Origin: JARRNJ01 sp037385045
GTDB taxonomy: Bacteria > Pseudomonadota > Gammaproteobacteria > JASBUN01
Assembly (NCBI GenBank): GCA_037385045.1
Contig: JARRNJ010000056.1
Coordinates: 1-16,821, forward strand
DNA length: 16,821 bases
Reading direction: 5' to 3'
Under the pieces are notes generated by a model, which had not been told where the DNA came from, did no database searches, and saw only the letters and a program-made list of their open reading frames with translations. Positions within the stretch are counted from its first letter, which is position 1. The number at the start of each line of letters is the position of its first letter. Shown here in pieces: positions 1 to 8,747 of the stretch. The position numbers and the translations under genes are program-made.

Positions 1-2
1 CT

Positions 3-83
3 TTTAATTCTGCACTGGAAGCAGCCAGCATTCCGCGTATTGCGGATATCGTCGCGGCTGCGGAAAAAGTGTGCACCAAGTAG
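3..83 (+). CDS. C-terminal end of a probable pyruvate dehydrogenase E1 component, beta subunit (partial)
   Basis: An open frame enters from the left edge and ends at a TAG, giving 26 residues that finish IPRIADIVAAAEKVCTK. The LEAA...IP.I..IV.A pattern resembles the C-terminus of transketolase-like E1-beta subunits of 2-oxoacid dehydrogenases. The next gene, 21 bases downstream, is the E2 of the same complex, which supports the call. E1-beta with E1-alpha decarboxylates pyruvate using thiamine diphosphate. Only the last residues are visible, so this rests on context as much as on sequence. It could instead be the acetoin dehydrogenase beta subunit. Confidence 0.6.
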   Translation, partial: FNSALEAASIPRIADIVAAAEKVCTK

Positions 84-104
84 TTTGAGCAGGAGCTGAA
101 AGCT

Positions 105-1379
105 ATGCGCGAAACCATTACGCTGCCGACCTTATCGGACACCATGAAAACCGGTCGCCTGGTCCAGTGGTTGAAACAGGTCGGTGATCCAGTCAAAAAA
201 GGCGACGTGTTGGCTGAAGTGGAAACAGATAAGGCCATTATGGACGTGGAGGCATTTCAGAAGGGCTATCTCAGCGGACCGCTTGCGCAGACCGATGCGG
301 ATATCCCGGTAGGGACCGTGATTGGCTATATCAGTGATACCCCGCAACAACCGCAAGACGCTGAGACCCGCGTGCCGGAAAAGACCTCGGTAGCGATGGG
401 AGCGCCAGCGGACAATGCCCGAACAAAAGCGCATAAAGAAGACGAGCACTCATCGACGACGCTGAATGCTGTAACAACAAAACCGGACAGGCATGCGACA
501 CATCCTGCATCGCCTGCAGATATACCTGCGCAAACACCCGTGAGTCAGCAGGGTGTTAAGGCCTCGCCCTATGCCCGCGGACTCGCGCGGGAGCTGGGTA
601 TTCAACTGAATCAGGTCAATGCTGCCAGCGATGGTGTCATTTATGCGTCTCAGGTGCTATCGACCGCCCTGGCAGACCCGCCGCCTGATCTCGATAGCGG
701 TCCTGCTTACCACTATGAACCGTATACTTCCATGCACAGGGCAGTTGCAAACAACATGATTGCGACACTTGGGATACCCACCTTCCGTGTTAATGCCCGC
801 CTGCCATTGGCACCATTAAAGAAAATGGCACATGAGCACAAGCAATCACTCACTTTACTACTGGCCAGAGTCTGTGCGCTATGTGTAGAGGAGCACCCCA
901 GGTTTAATGCCGTCTATACCCGGCACGGACTGGCTATGCGTGAGCAGGTAGATGTCGGGATCGCTGTAGATGTGCCGGGCGGGCTACTCACACCAGTCCT
1001 GCGCGATGCTGCCCAGCGGCCTCTTGACGAACTTGGTGAGGACTGGCGGATCCTGCGTGACAAGGTCGAAAGAATGCGCCTGGCGCCGGATGATTATCAG
1101 GGCGCCACCTTCTACCTCTCCAACCTGGGTGTGTTTGAGCAGGTTACTCATTTTGACGCCCTCGTACCGCCAGGGGCTGCCGCGATAATTTCACTAGGCT
1201 CGGCAACAGAAGCGGACGGCAAGGCAGAGTTCACCCTGAGTTGCGATCACCGGGTGGTATTTGGAGCGGATGCGGCACGCTTTCTGGAAACACTATCTGG
1301 TTATCTTTCCACTCCAGAAAACATGGCGGCACTAACAATCAGTTCTGCTCAGTCTCAATCAAAAGGGAAAAAGTTATGA
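105..1379 (+). CDS. pdhC: Dihydrolipoamide acetyltransferase (E2) of the pyruvate (or acetoin) dehydrogenase complex
   Basis: A 424-residue E2. It carries acetyl groups on a lipoyl arm from E1 to CoA in the cytoplasm. Domains in order: a lipoyl domain at about 1-78 with the lipoylated lysine K43 in VETDKAIMDVE; a Pro/Ala/Thr-rich linker at about 79-150; an E3/E1-binding domain at about 153-187 (SPYARGLARELGI); and the acyltransferase core from about 205 to 410, ending in CDHRVVFGADAARFL. H382 is the expected catalytic histidine. The usual HRxxDG aspartate is replaced by F386; plastid and cyanobacterial E2s also depart from Asp here, usually with Tyr. A single lipoyl domain makes it a short E2. 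The ATG at 105 is set by AGGAG at 91-95. The gene follows the E1-beta tail and its stop overlaps the ppsA start (ATGA, 1376-1379), so the genes are probably co-transcribed and translationally coupled. Pyruvate versus acetoin specificity cannot be decided from E2 alone. Confidence 0.9.
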   Translation: MRETITLPTLSDTMKTGRLVQWLKQVGDPVKKGDVLAEVETDKAIMDVEAFQKGYLSGPLAQTDADIPVGTVIGYISDTPQQPQDAETRVPEKTSVAMGAPADNARTKAHKEDEHSSTTLNAVTTKPDRHATHPASPADIPAQTPVSQQGVKASPYARGLARELGIQLNQVNAASDGVIYASQVLSTALADPPPDLDSGPAYHYEPYTSMHRAVANNMIATLGIPTFRVNARLPLAPLKKMAHEHKQSLTLLLARVCALCVEEHPRFNAVYTRHGLAMREQVDVGIAVDVPGGLLTPVLRDAAQRPLDELGEDWRILRDKVERMRLAPDDYQGATFYLSNLGVFEQVTHFDALVPPGAAAIISLGSATEADGKAEFTLSCDHRVVFGADAARFLETLSGYLSTPENMAALTISSAQSQSKGKKL

Positions 1380-1777
1380 CGGATTCACCTGCATATATCC
1401 GCTGGTTCAGCGAGATTGGTATCAATGATGTTCCACTGGTCGGCGGCAAAAATGCGTCACTCGGTGAAATGTACCAAAACCTTACTGCTGAAGGGGTGCG
1501 CGTTCCAAATGGCTTTGCGGTTACTGCAGAGGCTTATGCTTATGTACTGGAACACAATCGGGCCTGGCAGGAACTGCATGCGGTGCTGGATGGGCTCAAG
1601 CCCGACGACATTAAGGATTTGCAGGCACGCGGGGAGAAGGCCAGGAAGATTGTTTATAATTGTGCCTTGCCCGAGAATCTGGAAGCAGAAATATTGGCAG
1701 GCTATACCCAGCTCAAGCGCGAGTATGGTGACGCTATTTCCCTGGCGGTGCGTTCCTCTTCCATCTATCCGTGGTAG
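1376..1777 (+). pseudogene. ppsA: Phosphoenolpyruvate synthase, 5' fragment (broken ATP-binding domain)
   Basis: A 133-residue frame starting at the ATG overlapping the E2 stop, preceded by GGGAAAAAG. It matches the N-terminus of PEP synthase, the enzyme that converts pyruvate, ATP and water to PEP, AMP and phosphate. The opening is typical: YIRWFSEIGINDVPLVGGKN followed by SLGEMYQNL. It runs as far as the nucleotide-binding motif AVRSSS at about 1744-1762, then leaves homology (IYPW) and stops at TAG 1775. In the family AVRSS continues with ATAEDLPDASFAGQQ and a further 40 or so residues. Those are absent, and homology resumes in another frame at ALSV...MKMVRSD. This is therefore the front of a gene with an internal out-of-frame deletion, or an assembly error. 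On its own it cannot be a working ATP-binding domain. Confidence 0.85.
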
Positions 1778-3642
1778 TGATGAAGATGGTACGTAGTGAC
1801 ATTGGTGCGAGCGGGGTGATGTTTTCGCTCGACACGGAAACGGGATTCAGGGATGTCGTGTTTATTAATGCCGCGCTGGGGCTGGGTGAAAATGTCGTGC
1901 AGGGAACAATCGACCCTGATAGTTTCTATGTGCATAAACCCAGCTATGCTGAGGGTTACCGCGCGGTGCTTAAACGCCGTCTGGGTGGTAAAGAAAAAAA
2001 GATGATTTTTACCAACACACTCAGTACCGGTAACATCGCGCTGGAGTACACCGAGAATGTTGATACTCAATCAGAAGAACGTAATCGCTTTTGCATATCC
2101 GACACAGAGGCCATGGTGCTGGCCGATTATGCGATTAAGGTGGAAAGCCACTATTCCAGGCAGGCCGGACATTACAAGCCGATGGATATGGAATGGGCCA
2201 AGGATGGGGTCGACGGGCAGTTGTATATGGTCCAGGCTCGGCCGGAGACGGTGTCTTCGCAAAAGCGCGGTAGCGTGCTGGAGGTTTATCACCTCAAGCA
2301 ACGATCAAACGTTCTTGCCCAGGGCAGAGCAGTGGGCACCAAAATTGGTGCCGGCAAGGCACGGGTGATAAAAGACGTTAAACACCTTAGCGACTTTCAA
2401 CCCGGCGAAGTACTGGTTGCGGATACCACGACTCCAGACTGGGAGCCGGTGATGAAAACAGCCGCCGCGATCGTGACGAACCGGGGTGGCCGTACCTGCC
2501 ATGCCGCCATCGTGTCGCGAGAACTGGGTATACCCGCCATCGTCGGCAGCGAAAACGCTGTGGATGTTATCGAAACCGGCCAGGACACCACTATCAGTTG
2601 TGCTGAAGGTGAAACCGGCAATGTTTATGACGGTATCCTGGAATATGATATTCAACAGACAGACCTGAGTCAGTTAGGACATCCTCAAACCAAGATCATG
2701 ATGAACCTGGGGAATCCAGATCAGGCCTTCAGTCTTGCCTCGTTGCCGGTTGATGGCATCGGCCTGGCGCGCATGGAGTTCATTATTAATGAATATATCA
2801 AGTTTCACCCCATGGCGCTTATCCATCCGGATAAAGTGGATGAGGCTACACGCGCAAAGATTGCTGAGACCAGTACCGCCTATGAAAGCCCGACGGACTT
2901 TTTCGTCAAAACCCTGTCGGAGGGCGTCGCCACGATTGCTGCAGCGGTGTATCCAAAACCGTGTGTGGTGCGCATGAGTGACTTCAAGAGCAATGAGTAC
3001 GCAACCCTGCTTGGCGGAAAACATTTTGAGTTGGATGAAGACAATCCAATGATTGGGTTTCGTGGTGCATCACGCTATGCACATCCTGCCTATGCTGAAG
3101 GGTTCGCCCTGGAATGCGCGGCGATGAAACGCGTGCGAAATGAGATGGGATTGACAAATGTGAAGTTAATGATCCCGTTTTGCCGCCGCGTCCAGGAAGG
3201 CGAAAAGGTGTTGGCAGCGATGGCGGCCAATGGCCTCACGCGCGGCGAAAATGGTCTGGAAGTGTATGTGATGTGCGAGATCCCCAATAACGTGATCCTG
3301 ATTGATGCCTTCGCCAGGTTGTTCGATGGATTCTCTATCGGTTCCAATGACCTGACCCAACTGACCCTGGGTGTAGACCGTGATTCCGAGATCGTGGCCT
3401 TCGATTTCGATGAACGCGATGCCGGCGTGAAAGAGATGATCCGACTCGCCGTCGAGGGTGCGCGCCGCAATGGTCGTCACTCTGGTATCTGCGGACAGGC
3501 ACCGTCGGATTATCCCGAAATGGCGGAATACCTGGTGCAGATCGCCATCAACTCAATAAGTCTCAATCCGGATACGGTGCTGAGCACGACGCGGCATGTG
3601 CTGGATGTGGAGAAGCGCCTGTCACGTAAAGCAAACTCTTAA
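1771..3642 (+). pseudogene. ppsA: Phosphoenolpyruvate synthase, 3' fragment (rest of ATP domain, phosphohistidine and PEP-binding domains)
   Basis: Continues the PEP synthase homology in a different frame from the 5' fragment. The true start of homology is just upstream (LSVVVMKMVRSD from about 1765), and the GTG at 1771 is only the first possible start. Visible blocks: MVRSDIGASGVMFSLDTETG from the ATP-binding domain; the swivelling phosphohistidine domain with GGRTCHA (His codon 2500-2502, residue 244 of this frame); and the C-terminal TIM barrel with MCEIPNN, SIGSNDLTQLTLGVDRDS and GICGQ (catalytic Cys codon 3490-3492). The frame is otherwise undamaged for over 600 codons and ends in the family-typical SLNPDTV region. 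With about 55-60 codons of the ATP domain lost, the product should lack the ATP half-reaction. The intact rest suggests a recent lesion or an assembly error. Confidence 0.85.
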
Positions 3643-3978
3643 GGTGTCTTTGTTGCATCCCTTGCGGCCTTGCGTCGTGCGATAGCCGTTTGCTGCCCCC
3701 GTCGTCATGACCACTATTCTGGGTGATCTGTGGGCGAACGGGGATCTTGCCTGGGACACATTGTTTCGACATCCCCATGCCAAACATGCATTTACATGTT
3801 AAGCAGGCCACTCGCCGCAGGCGCAAGACAGGCCAGTACGATGTGCTGGATGCAGACGTGGACCAGGCGCTGGCAGTCGCCCAACAGACAAATTTCTGAG
3901 CATGGTATTTTTAATGGTATTATCTCAATGATGAATCATAACAATATGAAAATAAACATATAATACTGCTCGTTTACA
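3643..3978. other. Stretch after ppsA without a recognisable gene
   Basis: No clear rho-independent terminator follows ppsA. Two short + strand frames exist: one at 3707-3802 (31 codons; its start reads MTTILGDLWANGDLAW) and an overlapping one at 3786-3899 (37 codons; RRRKTGQYDVLDADVDQALA). Neither has a ribosome binding site or a family I recognise. Together they may be two frames of one decayed gene. The last 80 bases (3900-3978) are clearly AT-richer than the rest and end where the IS91-type left end begins. Confidence 0.4.
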
Positions 3979-4032
3979 ATCGAGTGGGAGTGACCGGAAC
4001 TGGCAGGTAATGACTGGCACTGGCTGGCAATC
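3979..4032 (+). repeat. IS91-type left terminus, copy 1
   Basis: The segment starts ATCGAGTGGGAGTGACCGGA and aligns over its whole length with 13048-13100, which starts ATCGAGCGGGAGTGAGTGGA. Both continue with GGCA/GGCT-rich sequence. It contains short direct repeats of CTGGCA. It lies 130 bases before the transposase ATG at 4109; the second copy lies 125 bases before its own transposase ATG at 13173. I infer that it is the rolling-circle termination end of the element. Confidence 0.65.
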
Positions 4033-4108
4033 GCAGGCACTGAGTATTCATCTATAGTTATAGAGAACAATAAGAGAACATCTGGCACTCCATGGAATGG
4101 AGAGCGAT

Positions 4109-4712
4109 ATGCCGCAAGCAGCGATCACGAACCGGTCGCCACACAGGCCACCATACAAACGTCATCGGCCGGAACAGACACTTCTCTATCAAATCATTGA
4201 GTTGCATTACGCGGAGTTCAGGGATGTGATGGCCTCGCAGGGCAGGCCCTTGCCCTTGCATGTGCAACAGGAATTTGCCGATTACCTCAAATGCGGACGG
4301 TTGGAGCACGGATTCCTGCGGGTGCAATGTACCCACTGTCATCATGAACACCTGGTCGCGTTCAGTTGTAAGCGGAGAGGGTTCTGTCCCAGTTGTGGTG
4401 CGAGGCGCATGGCGGAAAGCGCGGCATTGCTGGTCGATGAGGTGTTACCAGAACAGCCTATTCGCCAGTGGGTGCTGAGTTTTCCGTTTCAGCTCCGTTT
4501 CCTGTTCGCCAGTCGGCCGGAACTGATGGGTCGGGTACTGGGGATCGTCTACCGGGCCATCTCGGCCCACCTAATCAAAAAAAGCAGGAATCACCCGACA
4601 AACCGCGCAGACTGGCGCGGTGACGCTGATCCAGCGTTTTGGCAGTGCGTTGAACCTCAATGTTCACTTTCACATGTTGTTTCTGGATGGTGTTTACACC
4701 ACCATGCCCTAG
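4109..4712 (+). pseudogene. IS91-family transposase, frameshifted and truncated
   Basis: The N-terminal part of an IS91-type rolling-circle transposase. The best start is ATG 4109 (MPQAAITNRSP), six bases after GGAG; an in-frame ATG at 4097 is less likely. The zinc-binding N-terminal domain is clear: CTHCHHEHLVAFSCKRRGFC followed by PSCGARRMAE. The frame is good to LIKK at about 4582. A run of seven A's (4577-4583) then shifts it. The expected continuation GITRQTARTGAVTLIQRFG, then NVHFHMLFLDGVYT, is in the next frame and stops at TAG 4710-4712. The HFH motif marks the start of the catalytic region; the catalytic tyrosines and the rest are gone. One extra A in the homopolymer explains the shift. 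The gene is dead whatever the cause, because the C-terminal half is absent. Confidence 0.8.
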
Positions 4713-4907
4713 CGGCCCGCCGTTGAGGGCCGTGAAGTGACGTCCATGGAGTTCAAATAGCACGGTCATGGATGTCCGTGCTTATCCTGACCGGCCTCTC
4801 CGTAGCGCAGCTTATGAATTTTCGAGTTCGGGAATATGGAGACGTAGAACGTGGCGGCTTCTTCCGCCTGGTCGTCGAACCACAAATAAGGGTGTGATAT
4901 CCGGCAT
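4713..4907 (-). pseudogene. VOC/PhnB-like (glyoxalase fold) protein, decayed and truncated by the IS91 remnant
   Basis: Read on the - strand from ATG 4905-4907, with GGGGGAG about seven bases upstream. The fragments match the start of small VOC-superfamily PhnB-like proteins: MPDITP, then in a second frame YLWFDDQAEEAATFYVSIFP and NSKIHKLRYGEAG, then in a third frame MTVLFELHGRHFTALNGGP. Homology ends at 4713, exactly where the IS91 transposase sequence ends. Two single-base frameshifts (an extra T near 4891, and one near the MTV codons at about 4767) plus the truncation make it a pseudogene. Intact relatives are about 130-160 residues of unknown substrate specificity; here about 63 codons remain. 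The rest of the gene is not found on the far side of the IS91 remnant, so DNA was lost when or after it inserted. Confidence 0.75.
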
Positions 4908-5003
4908 CCGCAGCTCCCCCTGAGCGCCTCATTGCATAGCAAGAACCTGCATGAGCTCCTTAGGCGTAGGCCGTGGGCTCCGCCGCCTTGCCGATAGCTT
5001 CAC

Positions 5004-8000
5004 CTATTTTAGGGAGAAATCGACGCGACTCAGTTTGGCGCCCTTCGCCGGACCCTCTTCGGCCACCTTTCCTTCGAGCTTGGGCGCGAGCAGGAACACC
5101 CTGTCGGGTGCGATCCCGCCGGCCTTGACGATCTCGTCGGCCACGGCCTGTGCTCGTTGAAGGGCGAGCTGCCGCAAGTCGTCTTTGGTGACTACGATAT
5201 GATCCAGCATCAGCTTCTTCATCTCCGGTACCGGCAGGCTCTTGGCGAAACCCAGCACGTTGCGTGGTTTGGGAAACTTCTCGCGGCCATAGGCTCGTTT
5301 CAACAGCTTGGGATATTCGTCCGGCGTGATGGTCACATCGTCCAGGCTGGCCGGAGTCTTGCCTTCGCGGCGTAAATCGTCGAATTTCACGGCTTTGAGT
5401 TTGCGCTCCATGAGCACTTGGCGCAGACCCTCCGGATCCGATGCCGGATCGATTCGTCCGGTGATGTCCAGTTTGAGGCCGGGGCGCTCCTTCAAAGCCT
5501 TGGTCAAAGTCTGAATCTTCTCATGCGCCGTCTTATCCAAAGTGACCTGTCCGGGCGCGAACTCGATGTAGGCGAGCTGCTCACCGCCACCGAACACGTG
5601 GCCGAGCAATGCAAAAGGCGAAGCCACCACTTTTACCAGAAGATGGACGATGGCCTTCGCGATAATGCCGCCCACGGAGAAATTGGGATCATTGAGCGAG
5701 CCGGAAATCGGCAGATTGATGTCGATGACCCCATTGGGGTCCTTGAGCAGCGCCACGGCCAGCAGTACGGGCAATTTGGTCGCGGTGGAGTTCTCCACCT
5801 TGCTGCCGAAGGTGAGCTGGTGCAGGATTATGCGATTTTGCGCTTTGAGCTGGCCATTTTCGACGTGGTACTTCACATTCATGGACAGCTGGCCCTTCGT
5901 GATGGGATACCCCGCGTACCGTTCCGAATAGGCAGTCACCGGCGGCAGGTCGATATTCCTCGCAGAGGCAGTCAGGTCCAGGAACAAATTGCCTGCCAGC
6001 GGGTTGATCTTGCCCTTGATGTCGACATCCGCCGTGTTCTGCAGTTTGCCTCGCAGATCGACACTGGCTGTGGTCCTGCGATCCGACGAAAGCCCGGATA
6101 TGCGTCCGCTGATCTGGCTTAGATTGGCGGAATAGTTGGGCTTGATGAAATGATCCGTAAAATTGATCCGGCCCCTCTTCAGCGCGATGCGACCGATCTT
6201 GATCGGGACGGGTGGAGCAGCGCCGGGCTTGGGGTTCTTGGTCCGCGCCGCAGCGGCCGCTGCTTTCTGGGTCTTCTTGGGTGTAGTGACCTCGCCCGCC
6301 ACGGCCTCCTTGCTACCGGGCTCCTTGCCCATCACATGCTGTACGTTGAGCGAGCCGTCCGGATTGACTATGAGGCGCGAATAGAAATTGTTGAGCGCGA
6401 TGGCGTTGATGGCCACCTTCAGCGGTTCGGTGGTTACGTTCACATCGCTGAAATAGAGGCCTGCCCAATTCAGGAAATCGTTTCGGCGCACTTGATCCAC
6501 GCTGGCAAAGCGATTCACCTGAACGTTGCCGCGATAGCTGAATTTCGGCTTCGGCTCGAAATCGGCATTGAAGCTGCCACGCGCGCTCAAGGTGCCCCTG
6601 GTGACGGTGATGTGCACCTTGTCCGCGAAGTACGGCTGCGCCGGCAGGACCGGCACGGCGCGGGCATCAACCTTCAGCCGGGCTGACAGCGGTGCGAGCT
6701 GGATGTCGCCGTCCACGCTCACGTTGCCGGTACGTCCGATCCGAGCCTTCAGTGCCAGTTTGGCCGCAGCATGGGGCGCGGAGGACAGATCATCGAGCAC
6801 AGCGTCGGTGATTTCTCCGCCAACGTTGGCGGGACCTGCGCGCGGCACCTGATCCCGCCAATGAATGCCCAGGTCGGCGACGTGCACCTTCTTTACGCCG
6901 TACTGCCAAGACGGCGCGCTTTCCGGCGCCGCTGTCGCTTCCTGTGGCGCGCCGCCGCCGGCAAGTTCGGCCAGGTTCAGTCGCCCATTCCGGTCGCGCC
7001 CAACGTTGAGCTGACCCTTGTTCACGGTAATTTCATCCACCATGACGCGCCGTTGGTCCAGATTCACACGCCCGCCAGCGAGCGTGAACTGCCCGACATG
7101 CATCATCTGCGATTTTTCGCCAGGGAGTGTCACGTTGAGGTCTGCCAGCTTCACGTGCAGCTTGCTAACCAATAAGGGCGCCAGTGCCACGTCCGTGGAC
7201 GCCTGCAGCGTAGCCCCTTTCGGTCCATTCGCGCTCAACTGTACGGTGCCCGTCCTGCCCTTTTCGCTCGTCAGGTTCTGAACGGTGAGGTGGATGTTGC
7301 TGAGACTCGTGTCGAAGGGGCGTGGGCGGTCCTTATCGCTCACGTGCACCGTGGACTGCTTCAGCTCGATGTCGCGCACCAGGAAATAGGGCAACGGCGC
7401 CGACGACTTGCTCTCGGACGGCGGCGTCAAGTGCATCAGATTGATGCGGCCCTGTTTGTCACGACGGACGTAGAGGTCGGCACCACTGACGGCGATGCGA
7501 TTTATCGTGAACCGTTGAGTCAAGGGTTCGATGCTCCCCAGTGCAACGTTCAGTCGCTTCACGCGTAGCGTGGGCACGTCCTTTGCCTGGTTCACGGCGA
7601 GGTCTTGCAGATCGAGCGTGCCGGAAATCCGGAGTTTCGGTGATTGGCCGGGGGGCTGAAGGAAACTCAGCTTGAGATTCGCGTCCAGCGTTCCTCCGGG
7701 AATCGTGAAATAGAGCTTCTTGGGCACGTACGTCAGATACTCGCCAAGCGAAACATGACTGAGCTTCAGATCCAGTGAACTCTCGCGATCCGCCTGGAAA
7801 GGCTTGCTCTGGCCGGTCAACTGGATCGGCGCACCGTTCACGACGGCGGAAAAATGGGGACTCACGTAATCGTCTATGCGATAGAACAGGTCCGATAGAA
7901 ACGGAATGGCAACGTTCAGATCGCGCACCTCGTGTTTGCGTCCTTTCTCCTTGTCGTCGAAGTCGATGCGACCATTGATGATGCGGATATTGTTAATGGA

Positions 8001-8489
8001 AAAATTCATGGGTTTGGCGTCCGCGCTCTTGGCCGGGGCCTTGGGCACCTGCTGCTGGAGCCGCTCCACGATGTCCTGGAAGTTGTACTGCCCGTCGGCG
8101 CTGCGCGCCAGGTAAACGCGGGGATCGGTCAGCGAGATTTCACGCAGAACGGGCCCGAAGAACACGATCGAAGCCAGTTGGGCATTCGCGTAAAGCTGCT
8201 TGAAAGCCACGAAAGGTGTCTTGCCGTCCGGTCCGTCCAGGACGAAATCGTCGATCGTCACTGAGAGCATGAAGGGATTGACGTGGACGGCACCGATTGT
8301 GGCGTGACGTCCGAGACGTTTCGACAGGTTATCGATCAGTAATGACTTGATCAGGGGCGGTCCGGCGAAGAACAGCGTCGCCAGCAGCACGACGTATGCG
8401 GCAAGAATGCCCAGCGCGATCTTGTGCACTCTCGGTGACAGGACCACCTGTTTGAGCTTGTTCGGATGCAGCCACGCCTTCCAGTTCAT
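5004..8489 (-). CDS. DUF748 / AsmA-like large envelope protein
   Basis: 1161 residues with an N-terminal membrane anchor (hydrophobic about 23-43) and a long, presumably periplasmic, beta-rich body. Family features of DUF748/AsmA-like proteins are clear: IGAVHVNPFMLSVTIDDFVL, VLREISLTDPRVYLARSADG, NFSINNIRIINGRIDFDDKE, and repeated domains with an INFTDHFIKPNYSANLSQIS segment. An Ala/Pro/Lys-rich linker lies at about 726-765. From about residue 974 the tail resembles a split OmpA-like peptidoglycan-binding domain (YIEFAPGQVTLD ... LDITGRIDP ... LQRAQAVADEI). AsmA-like proteins are linked to envelope lipid transport and outer-membrane homeostasis, so a bridge-like envelope role is inferred; no enzyme motif is seen. 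The ATG at 8489 has only a weak upstream purine stretch. The gene stands alone between mobile-element scars but is intact over its full length, so it is probably functional. Confidence 0.85.
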   Translation of the reverse strand: MNWKAWLHPNKLKQVVLSPRVHKIALGILAAYVVLLATLFFAGPPLIKSLLIDNLSKRLGRHATIGAVHVNPFMLSVTIDDFVLDGPDGKTPFVAFKQLYANAQLASIVFFGPVLREISLTDPRVYLARSADGQYNFQDIVERLQQQVPKAPAKSADAKPMNFSINNIRIINGRIDFDDKEKGRKHEVRDLNVAIPFLSDLFYRIDDYVSPHFSAVVNGAPIQLTGQSKPFQADRESSLDLKLSHVSLGEYLTYVPKKLYFTIPGGTLDANLKLSFLQPPGQSPKLRISGTLDLQDLAVNQAKDVPTLRVKRLNVALGSIEPLTQRFTINRIAVSGADLYVRRDKQGRINLMHLTPPSESKSSAPLPYFLVRDIELKQSTVHVSDKDRPRPFDTSLSNIHLTVQNLTSEKGRTGTVQLSANGPKGATLQASTDVALAPLLVSKLHVKLADLNVTLPGEKSQMMHVGQFTLAGGRVNLDQRRVMVDEITVNKGQLNVGRDRNGRLNLAELAGGGAPQEATAAPESAPSWQYGVKKVHVADLGIHWRDQVPRAGPANVGGEITDAVLDDLSSAPHAAAKLALKARIGRTGNVSVDGDIQLAPLSARLKVDARAVPVLPAQPYFADKVHITVTRGTLSARGSFNADFEPKPKFSYRGNVQVNRFASVDQVRRNDFLNWAGLYFSDVNVTTEPLKVAINAIALNNFYSRLIVNPDGSLNVQHVMGKEPGSKEAVAGEVTTPKKTQKAAAAAARTKNPKPGAAPPVPIKIGRIALKRGRINFTDHFIKPNYSANLSQISGRISGLSSDRRTTASVDLRGKLQNTADVDIKGKINPLAGNLFLDLTASARNIDLPPVTAYSERYAGYPITKGQLSMNVKYHVENGQLKAQNRIILHQLTFGSKVENSTATKLPVLLAVALLKDPNGVIDINLPISGSLNDPNFSVGGIIAKAIVHLLVKVVASPFALLGHVFGGGEQLAYIEFAPGQVTLDKTAHEKIQTLTKALKERPGLKLDITGRIDPASDPEGLRQVLMERKLKAVKFDDLRREGKTPASLDDVTITPDEYPKLLKRAYGREKFPKPRNVLGFAKSLPVPEMKKLMLDHIVVTKDDLRQLALQRAQAVADEIVKAGGIAPDRVFLLAPKLEGKVAEEGPAKGAKLSRVDFSLK

Positions 8490-8747
8490 GAACCGATCCC
8501 GAGAGCCAGATACTATTGATCATAGCATGCAAGTGGGCGAGGTCTGCGAAGCCCGGCCGGCGCCGGCTGCCTCGGAACGGACACAACCAACACGAACGCC
8601 TTCCTTGTTCAGTCTAGCCCGGGAATCGTTTGTCGCTCGATGGACTATCGCGGCGGCGCGACCGCATTACGCCAATATCCTATCTATTTTATGGGGGTAT
8701 GCGTCGGCCTAATGACGTTGCGGCGGCGCAGCTACGTCGGTGCCTGG
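8490..8747. other. Intergenic region upstream of the DUF748 gene
   Basis: No recognisable gene. It contains a self-complementary GC tract (GCCGGCGCCGGC at about 8552-8564) and should hold the promoter of the DUF748 gene, but I see no convincing -35/-10 pair. The right border is the breakpoint of the IS3-family remnant. Confidence 0.35.

Larger units (their letters stand above)
3979..4712 (+). mobile_element. IS91-family element remnant (left end plus truncated transposase)
   Basis: The remnant begins with a left-end-like segment at 3979-4032 rich in CTGGCA/CTGGCT repeats. It continues into an IS91-family transposase and stops abruptly at 4712, where a VOC/PhnB-like gene on the other strand begins. 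IS91 elements move by rolling-circle replication, with the terminator end upstream of the transposase and the origin end downstream. Here the downstream half, including the origin end, is missing, so the element cannot move by itself. A second scar with a matching left end and spacing lies at 13048-13327, which supports 3979 as the real boundary. Confidence 0.75.

Noticed and set aside
4577..4590. Programmed -1 frameshifting at the A-run in the IS91 transposase
   Set aside because: The shift needed is +1 (skip one A), opposite to A6G-type -1 sites, and the element is truncated anyway.
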